Assembly (NCBI RefSeq): GCF_029960665.1
Contig: NZ_JASBRB010000013.1
Location: 27,754 to 91,753 of the forward strand
DNA: 64,000 nt
Reading direction: 5' to 3'
Source: Pseudarthrobacter sp. AL07
GTDB lineage: Bacteria; Actinomycetota; Actinomycetes; Actinomycetales; Micrococcaceae
The notes below the pieces were generated by a model. That model had not been told where the DNA came from. It saw nothing but the letters and a program-made list of their open reading frames with translations, and did not search any database. Of the stretch, positions 43,922 to 52,547 are shown one piece after another. Position 1 is the stretch's first letter, and each line of letters opens with the position of its first letter. Both the position numbers and the translations under genes were made by a program.

Positions 43922-44689
43922 TTACGGAAGCGTGAGGATCACCGGGCCATCAGCAGTGATGGCCACCGTGTGCTCGCTGTGGGCAGCCCTGCGGCCGTTT
44001 GCTGAACGCAGCGTCCATTCGTCGTCGTCGTGGTAGTAGTCGTCCTTGCGGCCCAGGATCAGCATGGGCTCGATGGCGATGACCAGCCCCTCGGTGAGCT
44101 TGATGCCTCGTCCCGGCCTGCCGTCGTTGGGCACAGGCGGTTCGGCGTGCATGGTGCGGCCGATGCCATGGCCGCCGTGATCAGCCAGCATACCGTAGCC
44201 CGCCCGTCGCGCGGCGCCGCCGATCGCGTAGGCAAGATCGCCCATTTTGTTGCCGATCCGGGCGGCTTCAATCCCGCGCGCCAGGGCGGCGTCCGTCGCA
44301 TCGATGAGGGCCTGGTCCACAGGATCGGGTGTTCCCACGATGAAGCTGATGGCCGCATCGCCGCACCAGCCCTGCAGGAATGCTCCGCAATCCACGCTGA
44401 GCAGATCACCGTCCTGGAGTGTGTACCCGTCGGGAATCCCGTGAACCACGGCGTCATTCACGCTGGTACAGATCACTCCGGGAAACGGGACTGAGGCCCA
44501 CCGCGGGTGGTAGTTCAGGAAGGCCGGCGTGGCTCCCGCCGTGGCTATGGTCTCTGCGGCCAGGGTATCGAGCTCACGCAGGGTGACACCCACTCCGGCT
44601 GCCGCACGCACGGCCGCGAGAGTGGTTGCCACCACCCGCCCGGCGTCGCGCATGAGGGCAATCTGCTCGGGAGTCTTGATCATGGACAT
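43922..44689 (-). CDS. map: Methionine aminopeptidase, type I
   Basis: Map removes the N-terminal Met in the cytosol. The 255-aa sequence has the five metal ligands: Asp in LLSVDCGAFLQGW, Asp in GDAAISF, His in DHGGHGIGRTMH, Glu in VIAIEPML, and Glu in HSEHTVAI. There is no N-terminal zinc/SH3-binding extension, so it is the type Ia. GGAGG stands 8 nt before the ATG at 44689; a second ATG at 44683 is possible. Confidence 0.96.
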   Translation of the reverse strand: MSMIKTPEQIALMRDAGRVVATTLAAVRAAAGVGVTLRELDTLAAETIATAGATPAFLNYHPRWASVPFPGVICTSVNDAVVHGIPDGYTLQDGDLLSVDCGAFLQGWCGDAAISFIVGTPDPVDQALIDATDAALARGIEAARIGNKMGDLAYAIGGAARRAGYGMLADHGGHGIGRTMHAEPPVPNDGRPGRGIKLTEGLVIAIEPMLILGRKDDYYHDDDEWTLRSANGRRAAHSEHTVAITADGPVILTLP

Positions 44690-44888
44690 GTAGGAAACCT
44701 CCGACGTCGGGTGGCACGGCCCAAGGGAGCGTGCAGTTTAGCTGGTCCCACTCTAGGTCCGTCCAGCCTGGAACGGACCGGCCGGCATGTCACCGGCCCC
44801 TCGCTAAAGTTGCACCACGGACGGAATATCGCCGCATGGGGAAACGCTGGACAAGGCACCTTCGGACACGGAGACTCCGAACCGCGAG

Positions 44889-45083
44889 TTGGTGGTCACA
44901 GTGCGCGAGGAGCGCTATGCGGCCATCGACCTGACCGGCCTCCGGTTGGTGGCTCGTGACCAGCTGATGCTCCCTGTCTATGAGGAGATCATCCGCACCG
45001 GCGCGTGGTGGGACTTCGTGGATGGGGTGTCGGATCGTATCGGCGGGCTTCCGGCGCCGGAGAACGGTGCCTGCGGAGACTAG
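44889..45083 (+). pseudogene. Remnant of a DNA alkylation repair (AlkD-like) gene
   Basis: The frame reads REERYAAIDLTGLRLVARDQ then LMLPVYEEIIRTGAWWDFVD and GVSDRIGG before diverging and stopping. This matches the central HEAT-repeat region of AlkD-like DNA alkylation repair proteins, including the WWD motif region. Only about 50 of the roughly 230 residues remain; no ribosome-binding site or proper start is visible. The end overlaps the MptB-like gene by 4 nt. Homology is my recognition of the motif, not a search result. Confidence 0.6.
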
Positions 45084-46636
45084 ATGACGGGGCGTTCGGT
45101 CACCGGCTCGGCCGACTTCCGGAAAAGCCGTTTGGTGTCCGGATCCATGAAGATCAGGTACATGGCAAAGACCAGGCCCGTTATCGCGGCCGCGAAGCGG
45201 GCCAGGACGAGGGCAAGTCCCAGATCCTCCGTCTGGAGGTAGGGAAATACCTCCAGCTGATCGGAAATGGCGTAGATCATGAAGAACGACACGATGAAGT
45301 ACAGGGCTTTGACCTGCCAGTCGTTGCGGATGCCTGTCACCGCAAACAGCGGGATGAGCCACACCACGTACCATGACTGGATCATCGGGGCCAGCACCAC
45401 AATGGCCGCAAAGGCCAAGGTGAGGCGGCGGATCAGGCGGTTATGCTCACCCTTGAAGATCTGGAAGGCGACGACGCCTACGGCAAGTAGTTTGCCGGCG
45501 TCGAACACCCAGTCTGCGAGCGTCCACCCATCAAGGCCGAAGGCATTCGAAACTGAAGCGACCATCAACCCCACGAGTCCCACCGGCGCGTACCAGATGA
45601 AGAGGCTTCCGGGGGCCGATAGCCCGTTGATCCAACCGAAACCGAACCCATTGACCAGGCTCAGGCCATACAGAATGGCCAGGCTAAGCCCTCCCGTCAG
45701 TCCCCAGAACATGAATTTCCGCGGCCAGCCGGCGTTCTTGCCTGCCCAGATCAGGCCGATGAACGGCAGGAAAACGATGGTGATGGGCTTGACGGCGATG
45801 GAAAGGGTGACCAGGACTATACCCAGCACCACGCGTCTGGTGGCCGCGTAATACAGTCCGGCGAGGGCCAATCCGATCATGAGGGCATCGTTGTGGACGC
45901 TGGCGATGAAGTTGGTGAGGAACAACGGGTTGGCGGCGGTGAGCCACACTGCGCGGTGCGGGTTGACGCCGTGAAGCTCGGCCAGCTTGGGCACATAGAT
46001 AACGCAGAGGACCACGCCGAACAGCGCAATAAGCCTGAAAAGCATCACGCTGGCCTCGGGCTGGACGTTGGTGGACCAGACCACAAACTGCTCAATCCAC
46101 AGGAATAGCTGGCCGTACGGCACGGGAGCTTCAGTCCACAGTTTGTCGGCGCCAAGCTGGAAATAGTTGGACAGCGCCGAGATGCCGTTTTCGTAAGGGT
46201 TGAATCCCTCCACCATCAGCCGGCCCTGACCAATGTAGGCGTACACGTCGCGGCTGAAAAGCGGGACAGTGAACATCAACGGCAGGCCCCATGCTGCGAT
46301 GGCCTGCAGCGTTGCCCTTCGCGCGGCCGGCCCCCACACGCGGATCCGTTGGCCAAGCCTCAGCCAGGAGCGGACCAGGAGCATGCCGCCCACCGCGACC
46401 AGCACGATGGCCAGGGCAACGCCGATGGCCTCCGTGCGCATCCAGATAAAGATCGGTACCCGGCGGAGTTCGGAAACGGGGGCCAGCCAGCCGACGCCGA
46501 GGGATCCGAGCACCATCAGGACCGAGCCGACAAGACCGGCAAGGATGGGGGACCTTGCGTTATCCACTTCTGCCTCTGCGGGCTTCAGGATCACGCTGGC
46601 GGCCATCTCCCCCGTTGCAGGCACAGGCGCCGTCAT
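45080..46636 (-). CDS. Polyprenol-phosphomannose-dependent mannosyltransferase, MptB-like
   Basis: A 518-aa GT-C glycosyltransferase with about 13 membrane segments, probably adding alpha-1,6-mannose to a lipoglycan (lipomannan-like) outside the membrane. Marks are SRDVYAYIGQGRLMVEGFNP (catalytic Asp of the first loop), NPYENG and HNDALMIGLALAGLYYAA. The ATG at 46636 (MTAPVPATGEMAAS) has GGACGA upstream; a GTG 33 bases earlier is an alternative. The DXD-like acid is kept. No other lipoglycan gene is adjacent. Confidence 0.87.
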   Translation of the reverse strand: MTAPVPATGEMAASVILKPAEAEVDNARSPILAGLVGSVLMVLGSLGVGWLAPVSELRRVPIFIWMRTEAIGVALAIVLVAVGGMLLVRSWLRLGQRIRVWGPAARRATLQAIAAWGLPLMFTVPLFSRDVYAYIGQGRLMVEGFNPYENGISALSNYFQLGADKLWTEAPVPYGQLFLWIEQFVVWSTNVQPEASVMLFRLIALFGVVLCVIYVPKLAELHGVNPHRAVWLTAANPLFLTNFIASVHNDALMIGLALAGLYYAATRRVVLGIVLVTLSIAVKPITIVFLPFIGLIWAGKNAGWPRKFMFWGLTGGLSLAILYGLSLVNGFGFGWINGLSAPGSLFIWYAPVGLVGLMVASVSNAFGLDGWTLADWVFDAGKLLAVGVVAFQIFKGEHNRLIRRLTLAFAAIVVLAPMIQSWYVVWLIPLFAVTGIRNDWQVKALYFIVSFFMIYAISDQLEVFPYLQTEDLGLALVLARFAAAITGLVFAMYLIFMDPDTKRLFRKSAEPVTERPVI

Positions 46637-46786
46637 CTCAGGATCGTCCAATCTCTTTACACTTGGCACTCCAACCCCGCGGGCGGCAGTGGCAGCCCGG
46701 GTTGCGCAGGCACAGCACAGCGGCAAAACCCTCGCCCCCATGTAATCGAAATCCTAGCATCGGACGGTTGCGCCGGAGCCAAACGG

Positions 46787-46792
46787 TAGGCT
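46787..46792 (+). promoter_or_regulatory. -10 box for leaderless orn
   Basis: TAGGCT, 6 nt before the GTG at 46799. Confidence 0.5.
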
Positions 46793-46798
46793 GGTCCG

Positions 46799-47428
46799 GT
46801 GCCTATATCTAACGAACGCATCGTCTGGATCGACTGCGAAATGACCGGCCTGGACATCAAGAACGACGCCCTGATCGAGGTGGCGGCGCTGGTGACGGAC
46901 TCAGAGCTCAACATTCTCGGGGACGGTGTGGACGTGGTGATCAAGCCCGAGGACGCTGCCCTCGCCCAGATGAACGACTTCGTCAGGGACATGCATACCC
47001 GGTCCGGGCTGCTGAAGGAACTGCCGCACGGCAAGACCATGGCCGAGGCCGAAGCCACCGTGATGGAATACATCGAAAAGTGGGTGCCGGATCCGCGCAA
47101 GGCACCGCTGGGCGGCAATTCCGTGGGGACAGACCGCGTCTTCCTCTCCCGCGACATGCCGGCCATCGTGGAGCACCTCCACTACCGCGTGATCGATGTG
47201 AGCACCATCAAGGAACTCTCCCGCCGCTGGTTCGCCCGGGCTTACTTCCAATCCCCCGCCAAGAGGGGCGGCCACCGCGCCCTGGGGGACATCCAGGATT
47301 CCATCGACGAGCTCCGCTACTACCGCGAGGCGGTTTTTGTTCCGGCTCCCGGACCTGACAGCGACTCCGCCCGCAAAGTCGCCCAGCGCATCACTGCCAC
47401 GCCCGGCACAGGTACCCCAAAAGAGTAA
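46799..47428 (+). CDS. orn: Oligoribonuclease
   Basis: Orn degrades 2-5 nt RNA left by other nucleases. The 209-aa DEDDh exonuclease has WIDCEMTGLD (Asp, Glu), NSVGTDRVFLSRDMP, YRVIDVSTIKELSRRW and HRALGDIQDSIDEL with the catalytic His and Asp. A 25-residue Pro/Ala-rich tail follows. The start is GTG with no ribosome-binding site and a TAGGCT box 6 nt upstream. tRNA-His follows downstream on the same strand. Confidence 0.96.
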   Translation: MPISNERIVWIDCEMTGLDIKNDALIEVAALVTDSELNILGDGVDVVIKPEDAALAQMNDFVRDMHTRSGLLKELPHGKTMAEAEATVMEYIEKWVPDPRKAPLGGNSVGTDRVFLSRDMPAIVEHLHYRVIDVSTIKELSRRWFARAYFQSPAKRGGHRALGDIQDSIDELRYYREAVFVPAPGPDSDSARKVAQRITATPGTGTPKE

Positions 47429-47554
47429 TCTGCACCACATTCGGGGGAATTTTCTGTAAAAACCCAAAAAGTGGCACAAGCCGCCTCCGACAGCAGGTAA
47501 GCTATTTGAGTTGCCTTTCCAGAGCACCGGATGACCGGGAATCTGCGGGCACAT

Positions 47555-47628
47555 GGTGGGCTTAGCTCAGTTGGCAGAGCGCCTGGTTGTGGTCCAGGAG
47601 GTCGCGGGTTCAACCCCCGTAGCTCACC
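47555..47628 (+). tRNA. tRNA-His (GTG)
   Basis: Acceptor GTGGGCT/AGCTCAC, anticodon stem CCTGG/CCAGG with loop TTGTGGT (anticodon GTG), T-arm GCGGG-TTCAACC-CCCGT. The extra G(-1) at 47555 opposite C73 at 47628 is present, as expected for tRNA-His. The CCA is not encoded. Confidence 0.96.
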
Positions 47629-47655
47629 CTCATAGGGCGGCAGTAACTGCCGTTC

Positions 47656-47699
47656 AGTGGAGGCCGTACCGGATATCCGGTACGGCCTCCACTTTTTTT
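47656..47699 (+). terminator. tRNA-His terminator
   Basis: A 38-bp perfect palindrome (47656-47693, centre GGATATCC) followed by seven T. One of the strongest terminators in the window. Confidence 0.92.
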
Positions 47700-47744
47700 G
47701 CATAAACGCCGGCGTCACGCCGCACGCACGAAGGGCCGCCTGAG

Positions 47745-48317
47745 ATGACAGTTCTGCCAATCACCGTCTGGGGAGAACCGGTGCTGCACCAGCGCGCCGC
47801 TGAGGTGGAGGTGTTCGACGACGGGCTGCGCGCCCTGATCGCGGACATGTTTGAAACCAACGAGGCTGCCAACGGCGTGGGCCTGGCGGCGCCGCAGGTT
47901 GGTGTTGGCAAGAGAATTTTCGTTTACAAGTACGCCAATGACGACGGCGCCCCGCCCATCGGAGTCCTGGTTAACCCGGTGCTGACCCTGTCCAAGATCT
48001 CTGGCGCACTGCCGGACCCCGAGGAAGAGGAAGAGGGTTGCCTCTCCTTCCCCGGCGGCGCCTACCCGCTCAAGCGTGCGGAGTGGGCGCGGGTGGAAGG
48101 CTTTGACGGCTACGGGCAGCCCGTTGAGTTCGAAGCCACGGGATGGTTCGCCCGGGTGCTCCAGCACGAGTACGACCACCTCGACGGAAAGCTTTACGTC
48201 AACCGGCTGATGGACCGCTATGCACGGAAGGCCATGAAACTGGCCAGGAAGAGCGGCTGGGGCGTGCCCGGGCTGACCTGGATGCCCGGCGTGGATCCGG
48301 ACCCGTTCGGCCACTGA
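47745..48317 (+). CDS. def: Peptide deformylase
   Basis: Def removes the formyl group of nascent proteins. The 190-aa sequence has GVGLAAPQ (44-51), EGCLSFPG with metal-binding Cys99, and QHEYDHLDG with His141 and His145 and catalytic Glu142. The run EEEEE before EGCLS is typical of actinobacterial forms. It stands alone between a tRNA terminator and a convergent HNH nuclease gene. Confidence 0.96.
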   Translation: MTVLPITVWGEPVLHQRAAEVEVFDDGLRALIADMFETNEAANGVGLAAPQVGVGKRIFVYKYANDDGAPPIGVLVNPVLTLSKISGALPDPEEEEEGCLSFPGGAYPLKRAEWARVEGFDGYGQPVEFEATGWFARVLQHEYDHLDGKLYVNRLMDRYARKAMKLARKSGWGVPGLTWMPGVDPDPFGH

Positions 48318-48326
48318 ACCGACGCA

Positions 48327-49124
48327 TTACCGGGCGCTGATGGTTGGCTGGTCCGGGCACGAGTCCAGGACGCGCTTCATCGCATCCTTCTCCGGCTGCG
48401 TAACCCACAGTTTATAGGACGCCTTCACCGAGATCTGGCGGGCAACATAGTGGCAGCGGAAGTTCTTGTTCTTCGGCAGCCAGGTAGCAGCGTCGCTTGC
48501 GCTCTTCTGCTGGTTGGCGGGACCGTCCGCGGCGATGAGGTTCAGCGGATCGTTGGCCAGGCTCTGGCGCTGCTGCGGGGTCAGCGCTTGTGCGCCTTTC
48601 TGCCACGCGTCTCCGAGTGCCACAACGTGGTCGATCTGGATTTCCTTGCTGCTTTCCGGACCGCGCCGGAATTCCACAGCTTTCCCCGTGTACGGCTCCT
48701 GGATGGCACCCGACGCTACCCTGCATTTGGACCCCTCTGTGAAGCCCACGGCGGTCAGGTCCCTGCGAAGGATGTCGTTGCGGGTGTCGCAGCCGTTCCG
48801 GTCCACGTCCAGCCAGGCCTGCCCGAAGGCCTCCCGCTGGTAGTTGTCCTTGGGAGCCCTGCCCTTGACGGGCAGCCCCTCGAGGGCGTCCCGGGCACTC
48901 CCCTGCGGTACGGCCTGGACCGGCACCACGGGCTTCATCCAGGTCCCGTCGAAAACGGGCGCCTCGCTGGGCCCTGCAATGGCTGGTTCCGCCGCGGCGA
49001 ACTGGCCCGCAGTGAAAAACCATCCTGCGGAGCCGACTGCAGCCAGAGCCAGCACAGCCAGCAGGGCCCAGGCCTGCCTCGAGCGGCGGCGGGCGCTGCG
49101 GTAGGCACGCCAGCTGACGGTCAT
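48327..49124 (-). CDS. Secreted or membrane-anchored HNH nuclease (DUF1524/GmrSD C-terminal type)
   Basis: A 265-aa protein with an N-terminal basic segment and one hydrophobic stretch (about 19-40) acting as signal peptide or anchor, a linker, and a C-terminal HNH domain. Nuclease marks are IQIDHVVALGDAWQKGA (DHVVAL), DPLNLIAADGPANQQKSASD and WLPKNKNFRCHYVARQI. Cysteine pairs (NGCDTRND, SKCRVA, FRCHY, DSCPDQP) suggest disulfides and extracellular location. Such proteins are common in actinobacteria, with a likely role in DNA uptake or degradation outside the cell. It is convergent with def. Confidence 0.86.
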   Translation of the reverse strand: MTVSWRAYRSARRRSRQAWALLAVLALAAVGSAGWFFTAGQFAAAEPAIAGPSEAPVFDGTWMKPVVPVQAVPQGSARDALEGLPVKGRAPKDNYQREAFGQAWLDVDRNGCDTRNDILRRDLTAVGFTEGSKCRVASGAIQEPYTGKAVEFRRGPESSKEIQIDHVVALGDAWQKGAQALTPQQRQSLANDPLNLIAADGPANQQKSASDAATWLPKNKNFRCHYVARQISVKASYKLWVTQPEKDAMKRVLDSCPDQPTISAR

Positions 49125-49249
49125 CGGTAACCAACTCTTCCGGAAATGTAACGCACCAGAAAAGCCTAGGTCACCCCACCGACACCCAAGCAGTTATCCA
49201 CAACGGGGAGGAGAAGTGGACCGGGCATACCGCCCACTACTGAGACCGG

Positions 49250-49453
49250 CTACTGCTCCCGGGCTACACGGCGCAGGTCTTCTTCGGCAACCTGGAGGAG
49301 CCCTTCGAGCTGCCGCACCCGGTCGTCACCTACATCGCCGGAAGTCCGGGACCCGCGCGCCTGGTCCAGGAGCCTGATGGCTTCTTTGCGGTTGGCCTTG
49401 GCGACGTCGAGGGCGTGTTCAAGGCTGGTCTCGTGGAGAGTTTCGTTATCCAT
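49250..49453 (-). CDS. Small helical hypothetical protein
   Basis: A 67-aa protein (MDNETLHETSLEHALDVAKA...), strongly helical and charged, with a likely coiled coil over most of its length. I do not recognise it. GGGGG lies before the ATG, which supports a real gene. It is 78 bp after the extended GAPDH gene on the same strand. Confidence 0.6.
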   Translation of the reverse strand: MDNETLHETSLEHALDVAKANRKEAIRLLDQARGSRTSGDVGDDRVRQLEGLLQVAEEDLRRVAREQ

Positions 49454-49531
49454 GCCCCCAGTGTGGTCCCGATTCCCGGCTGATTCCAGCGCATCAGCCG
49501 GGAATGTCGGGCAGCCAGCCCGGCGAACGGC

Positions 49532-51010
49532 CTAGACCGCGATTGCGGCCAAGGCCGCAGCGGCTTCCTTGGCCGGGAACGCCGGCGGGTTGACCCCTGC
49601 CATCTCTTCCATGACCCGGACCACCTGGCAGCTGTAACCGAACTCGTTGTCGTACCAGACGTAAAGAATGACGTTTTTGTCGTTGGAGATGGTGGCCAGG
49701 CCGTCCACGATGCCGGCACGGCGGGAGCCAACAAAGTCCGTGGAAACAACCTCGGGCGAATCGATGTAGTCAATCTGCTTGCGGAGGTCCGAATGCAGGG
49801 ACATCTGGCGCAGATAATCGTTCACCTCATCCTTGGTGGTGCCGTTTTCCAGGCTCAGGTTCAGGATGGCCAGCGAGACGTCCGGCGTGGGGACGCGGAT
49901 TGAGCTGCCGGAAAGCTTGCCCTGGAGTTCGGGCAGGGCCTTCGCTACTGCGGTGGCGGCACCGGTTTCGGTGATGACCATGTTCAGCGCGGCGGAGCGG
50001 CCGCGGCGGTCGCCGTTGTGGAAGTTGTCGATCAGGTTCTGGTCGTTGGTGAAGGAGTGGACGGTTTCCACGTGGCCGTGGATCACGCCGAACTTGTCGT
50101 TGATGGCCTTCAGGACCGGGGTGATGGCGTTCGTGGTGCAGGACGCTGCCGACACGATTTGGTCCGTGTCCTCGATGCTGCCGTGGTTAATGCCGTGAAC
50201 GATGTTCTTCAGCGCGCCCTTGCCCGGAGCCGTCAGGAGAACCCGGGCAACGCCCTTGCTCTGCAGGTGCTGGGACAGGCCTTCGGCATCACGCCAGCGG
50301 CCGGTGTTGTCCACCACCAGGGCGTTGTGGATGCCGTAGGCGGTGTAGTCGATCGTGGCAGGATTATCCGAGTAGATGACCTGGATCTGCACACCGTTGG
50401 CGGTGATGGTGTTGACAGCCTCATCCACCCGGATGGTTCCCTCGAAGGAACCGTGGACCGAGTCGCGGCGCAGGAGGCTGGCGCGCTTGGCGAGGTCCTT
50501 GTCCGAGCCGCGGCGCACCACGATGGCGCGCAGGCGCAGGCCGTGGCCGCCACCGGCCTTTTCGATCAGGAGGCGCGCCAGGAGCCGGCCGATCCGGCCA
50601 AAGCCGTAAAGCACGACGTCGGTGCTGGTCCGGTCATCGCCACCGCGCTTGCCCACGACGTCGGCAAGCTCGGCACGGAGGAACTCTTCCAGGGTGGCGC
50701 CGTCGCCTTCTGCCTTGAACTTCTCTGCCAGGCGGGCGACGTCGATAGCCGCCGCACCCAGCTCCAGCTGAGCCAGGATGTTCAGCAGCGGTGCGGTCTC
50801 TTCGAGCAGGAGCTCGGTGTTACTCATGCGGCGGGCAAAACGGTGCGCCTTGAGGATGTTCATGGTGGACTTGTTGATCAGGCTCCGGCCATGAATGCTG
50901 GTGACCACGTTGTTTTCGCGGTACAGCCGGCCAATCACCGGAATCATGGCCTCGGCGAGAGCCTCCCGGCCCATCCACGTATCAAGACAAGAATCTGACG
51001 TCTGGCTCAC
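49532..51010 (-). CDS. Glyceraldehyde-3-phosphate dehydrogenase, N-terminally extended type
   Basis: A 492-aa GAPDH. About 128 extra helical residues precede the Rossmann motif YGFGRIGRLL (136-142). The catalytic Cys291 is in SAASCTTNAITPV, with the general-base His near 318 in ETVHSFTNDQNL, and a C-terminal WYDNEFGYSCQVVRV. Normal GAPDH is about 335 aa. Long forms are known as a distinct group; role and cofactor preference are uncertain, and the glycolytic gap gene is probably elsewhere. The start is GTG at 51010 with AGGAAGG upstream. It follows rnpB on the same strand. Confidence 0.9.
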   Translation of the reverse strand: MSQTSDSCLDTWMGREALAEAMIPVIGRLYRENNVVTSIHGRSLINKSTMNILKAHRFARRMSNTELLLEETAPLLNILAQLELGAAAIDVARLAEKFKAEGDGATLEEFLRAELADVVGKRGGDDRTSTDVVLYGFGRIGRLLARLLIEKAGGGHGLRLRAIVVRRGSDKDLAKRASLLRRDSVHGSFEGTIRVDEAVNTITANGVQIQVIYSDNPATIDYTAYGIHNALVVDNTGRWRDAEGLSQHLQSKGVARVLLTAPGKGALKNIVHGINHGSIEDTDQIVSAASCTTNAITPVLKAINDKFGVIHGHVETVHSFTNDQNLIDNFHNGDRRGRSAALNMVITETGAATAVAKALPELQGKLSGSSIRVPTPDVSLAILNLSLENGTTKDEVNDYLRQMSLHSDLRKQIDYIDSPEVVSTDFVGSRRAGIVDGLATISNDKNVILYVWYDNEFGYSCQVVRVMEEMAGVNPPAFPAKEAAAALAAIAV

Positions 51011-51280
51011 AGAACTACCTTCCTCGGTTCAGCCGCATACGTCGTCGTAAGCGGTTGGCGGCCACCTGATGTTGTCCAGGGGCTCTGGCACCGGCAGGAT
51101 GCGGTCCATCCCGGGTGCCGTGGAGAAGCGTAAAGAAAAGCCACCGGGTGCGAACGCAGACCCGGCGGCAGAACTTCTACGTTCGCTCTCCATTCTAGGC
51201 TGGAGCAGACCCGCGGACCGCCGCCACCGGCGTGAAATCACTCACATGCGGGGCGGGTCCGTGCCCGGCGGGAGGTGTTG
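51011..51280 (-). other. Leader region of the extended GAPDH gene
   Basis: About 270 bp between rnpB and the GAPDH start. TAGAAT on the minus strand at 51192-51197 is a candidate -10, giving a leader of about 180 nt that contains a GCGAACG...CGTTCGC inverted pair. No known riboswitch motif was recognised. Confidence 0.4.
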
Positions 51281-51667
51281 GATGGGTTGACCTATACGCC
51301 GGGTTCTGTGCTCCCGTACCGTTACCAGCGCGGAAGTAGCGGCCATCCATCTACGGACGCCGTTGCCGACGCCCTCCAGCGGCCTACCCGGACACTCGGG
51401 CGGGCAGCCCTCAAACGTGTCCTGTCTGGCCTTGCTCCGGGTGGGGTTTACCTAGCCTTCCCGGTCACCCGGGAAGCTGGTGGTCTCTTACACCACCGTT
51501 TCACCCTTACCTGCTGAGCTTCCGTTGCCGGAAGACGCAGGCGGTCTGTTCTCTGTGGCACTGGCCTGCGGGTTACCCCGAGTGGGCGTTACCCACCACC
51601 CTGCCCTGCGGAGCCCGGACGTTCCTCGAGCCACTTGTGTGACGCGCGGCCGCCTGGTCAACCCATC
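51281..51667 (-). ncRNA. rnpB: RNase P RNA
   Basis: The catalytic RNA that trims tRNA 5' ends. Conserved blocks on the minus strand, in order: GAGGAACGTCCGGGCTCC, CACAGAGAACAGACCGCC, AGGGTGAAACGGTG, TAAACCCCACCCGGAGCAAG and the end GGCGTATAGGTCAACCCATC. The terminal stem P1 is a perfect 12-bp pairing of GATGGGTTGACC (51667-51656) with GGTCAACCCATC (51292-51281). It is type A in layout. Ends are approximate by a few bases. Confidence 0.95.
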
Positions 51668-51710
51668 CGCAGCCCAGTCTACCGCCGGCAGGAGGCCACG
51701 CTGTCGCCGG

Positions 51711-51716
51711 TAAGAT
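51711..51716 (+). promoter_or_regulatory. -10 box for leaderless yaaA
   Basis: TAAGAT, 6 nt before the GTG at 51723. Confidence 0.5.
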
Positions 51717-51722
51717 CGTACG

Positions 51723-52529
51723 GTGCTGATTCTGCTTCCCCCCTCCGAAGGCAAGACCCCCGCAGTCCGCGGGTCCGCCGTCGATTGGCCGTCACTGAGC
51801 TTCCCCGAACTCAACACCTATCGGGCCAAAGTCCTGGAGGCGCTGGGGACTGTCAGCGCACATGAGGATGCCCTCGCGCTGCTGGGCGTCGGCGCATCGC
51901 TGCAGGACGACGTCGAACGCAACACCCGGCTCCACGCCGAACCGGCCGCCCCGGCACACCAGATCTATTCCGGCGTTCTGTACGACGCCCTCGGCTACAA
52001 AACCCTGACGCCGGCGCAGCGGCGGAAGGCCGATGTATCTGTGCTGGTCATCTCGGCGCTGTGGGGCGCCATCCGCTTCGCGGACAGTGTACCCGCCTAC
52101 CGGCTGTCGATGGGAACGGCACTGCCCGACGTCGGCCGCCTCGCCTCGTTCTGGAAGCCTCAGATTTCGGCGGCCCTCGCGGAGGCTGCGTCCGGGCATC
52201 TGCTCGTGGACTGCCGCTCCAGCACCTATGCCGCCGCCTGGGCACCGCCGCCCGCCCAGACGGTGGCCGTCAACGTTTTCACGGAGGTCAGGGGCGTGCG
52301 CAAGGTGGTCAGCCACTTCGCCAAGCACACCCGCGGCGAGGTGGCGCGGCACCTGCTGGCCCGCCGCGGCAATGCCCCGCTGACCCCGGGGCAGCTACTG
52401 AAGGCCACGCGCGAAAAATGGGACGCCGAGCTGGTGGATGGTTCAGTGCGCAAACCGCATGCCCTGAACATCATCCTGCCCAACCAGGTGCCACAAACAG
52501 TCGTTCCGAGCGTTCACGACGCCAATTAG
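51723..52529 (+). CDS. yaaA: YaaA family protein (UPF0246)
   Basis: A 268-aa YaaA-fold protein; E. coli YaaA lowers intracellular iron and oxidative DNA damage. Marks are LLPPSEGKT at the N-terminus, IYSGVLYDALGYKTL, VLVISALWGAIRFADSVPAYRL and VDCRSSTYAAAW. Start GTG without ribosome-binding site, TAAGAT box 6 nt upstream. It is divergent from rnpB. Role here is inferred from the family. Confidence 0.9.
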   Translation: MLILLPPSEGKTPAVRGSAVDWPSLSFPELNTYRAKVLEALGTVSAHEDALALLGVGASLQDDVERNTRLHAEPAAPAHQIYSGVLYDALGYKTLTPAQRRKADVSVLVISALWGAIRFADSVPAYRLSMGTALPDVGRLASFWKPQISAALAEAASGHLLVDCRSSTYAAAWAPPPAQTVAVNVFTEVRGVRKVVSHFAKHTRGEVARHLLARRGNAPLTPGQLLKATREKWDAELVDGSVRKPHALNIILPNQVPQTVVPSVHDAN

Positions 52530-52547
52530 AGCGCCCTGCATCGGCTG

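Noticed and set aside
44731..44934. 67-aa plus-strand frame upstream of the AlkD-like remnant
   Set aside because: Arg/Ser/Trp-rich nonsense with no start signal; the alternative frame carries the recognisable AlkD-like segment.
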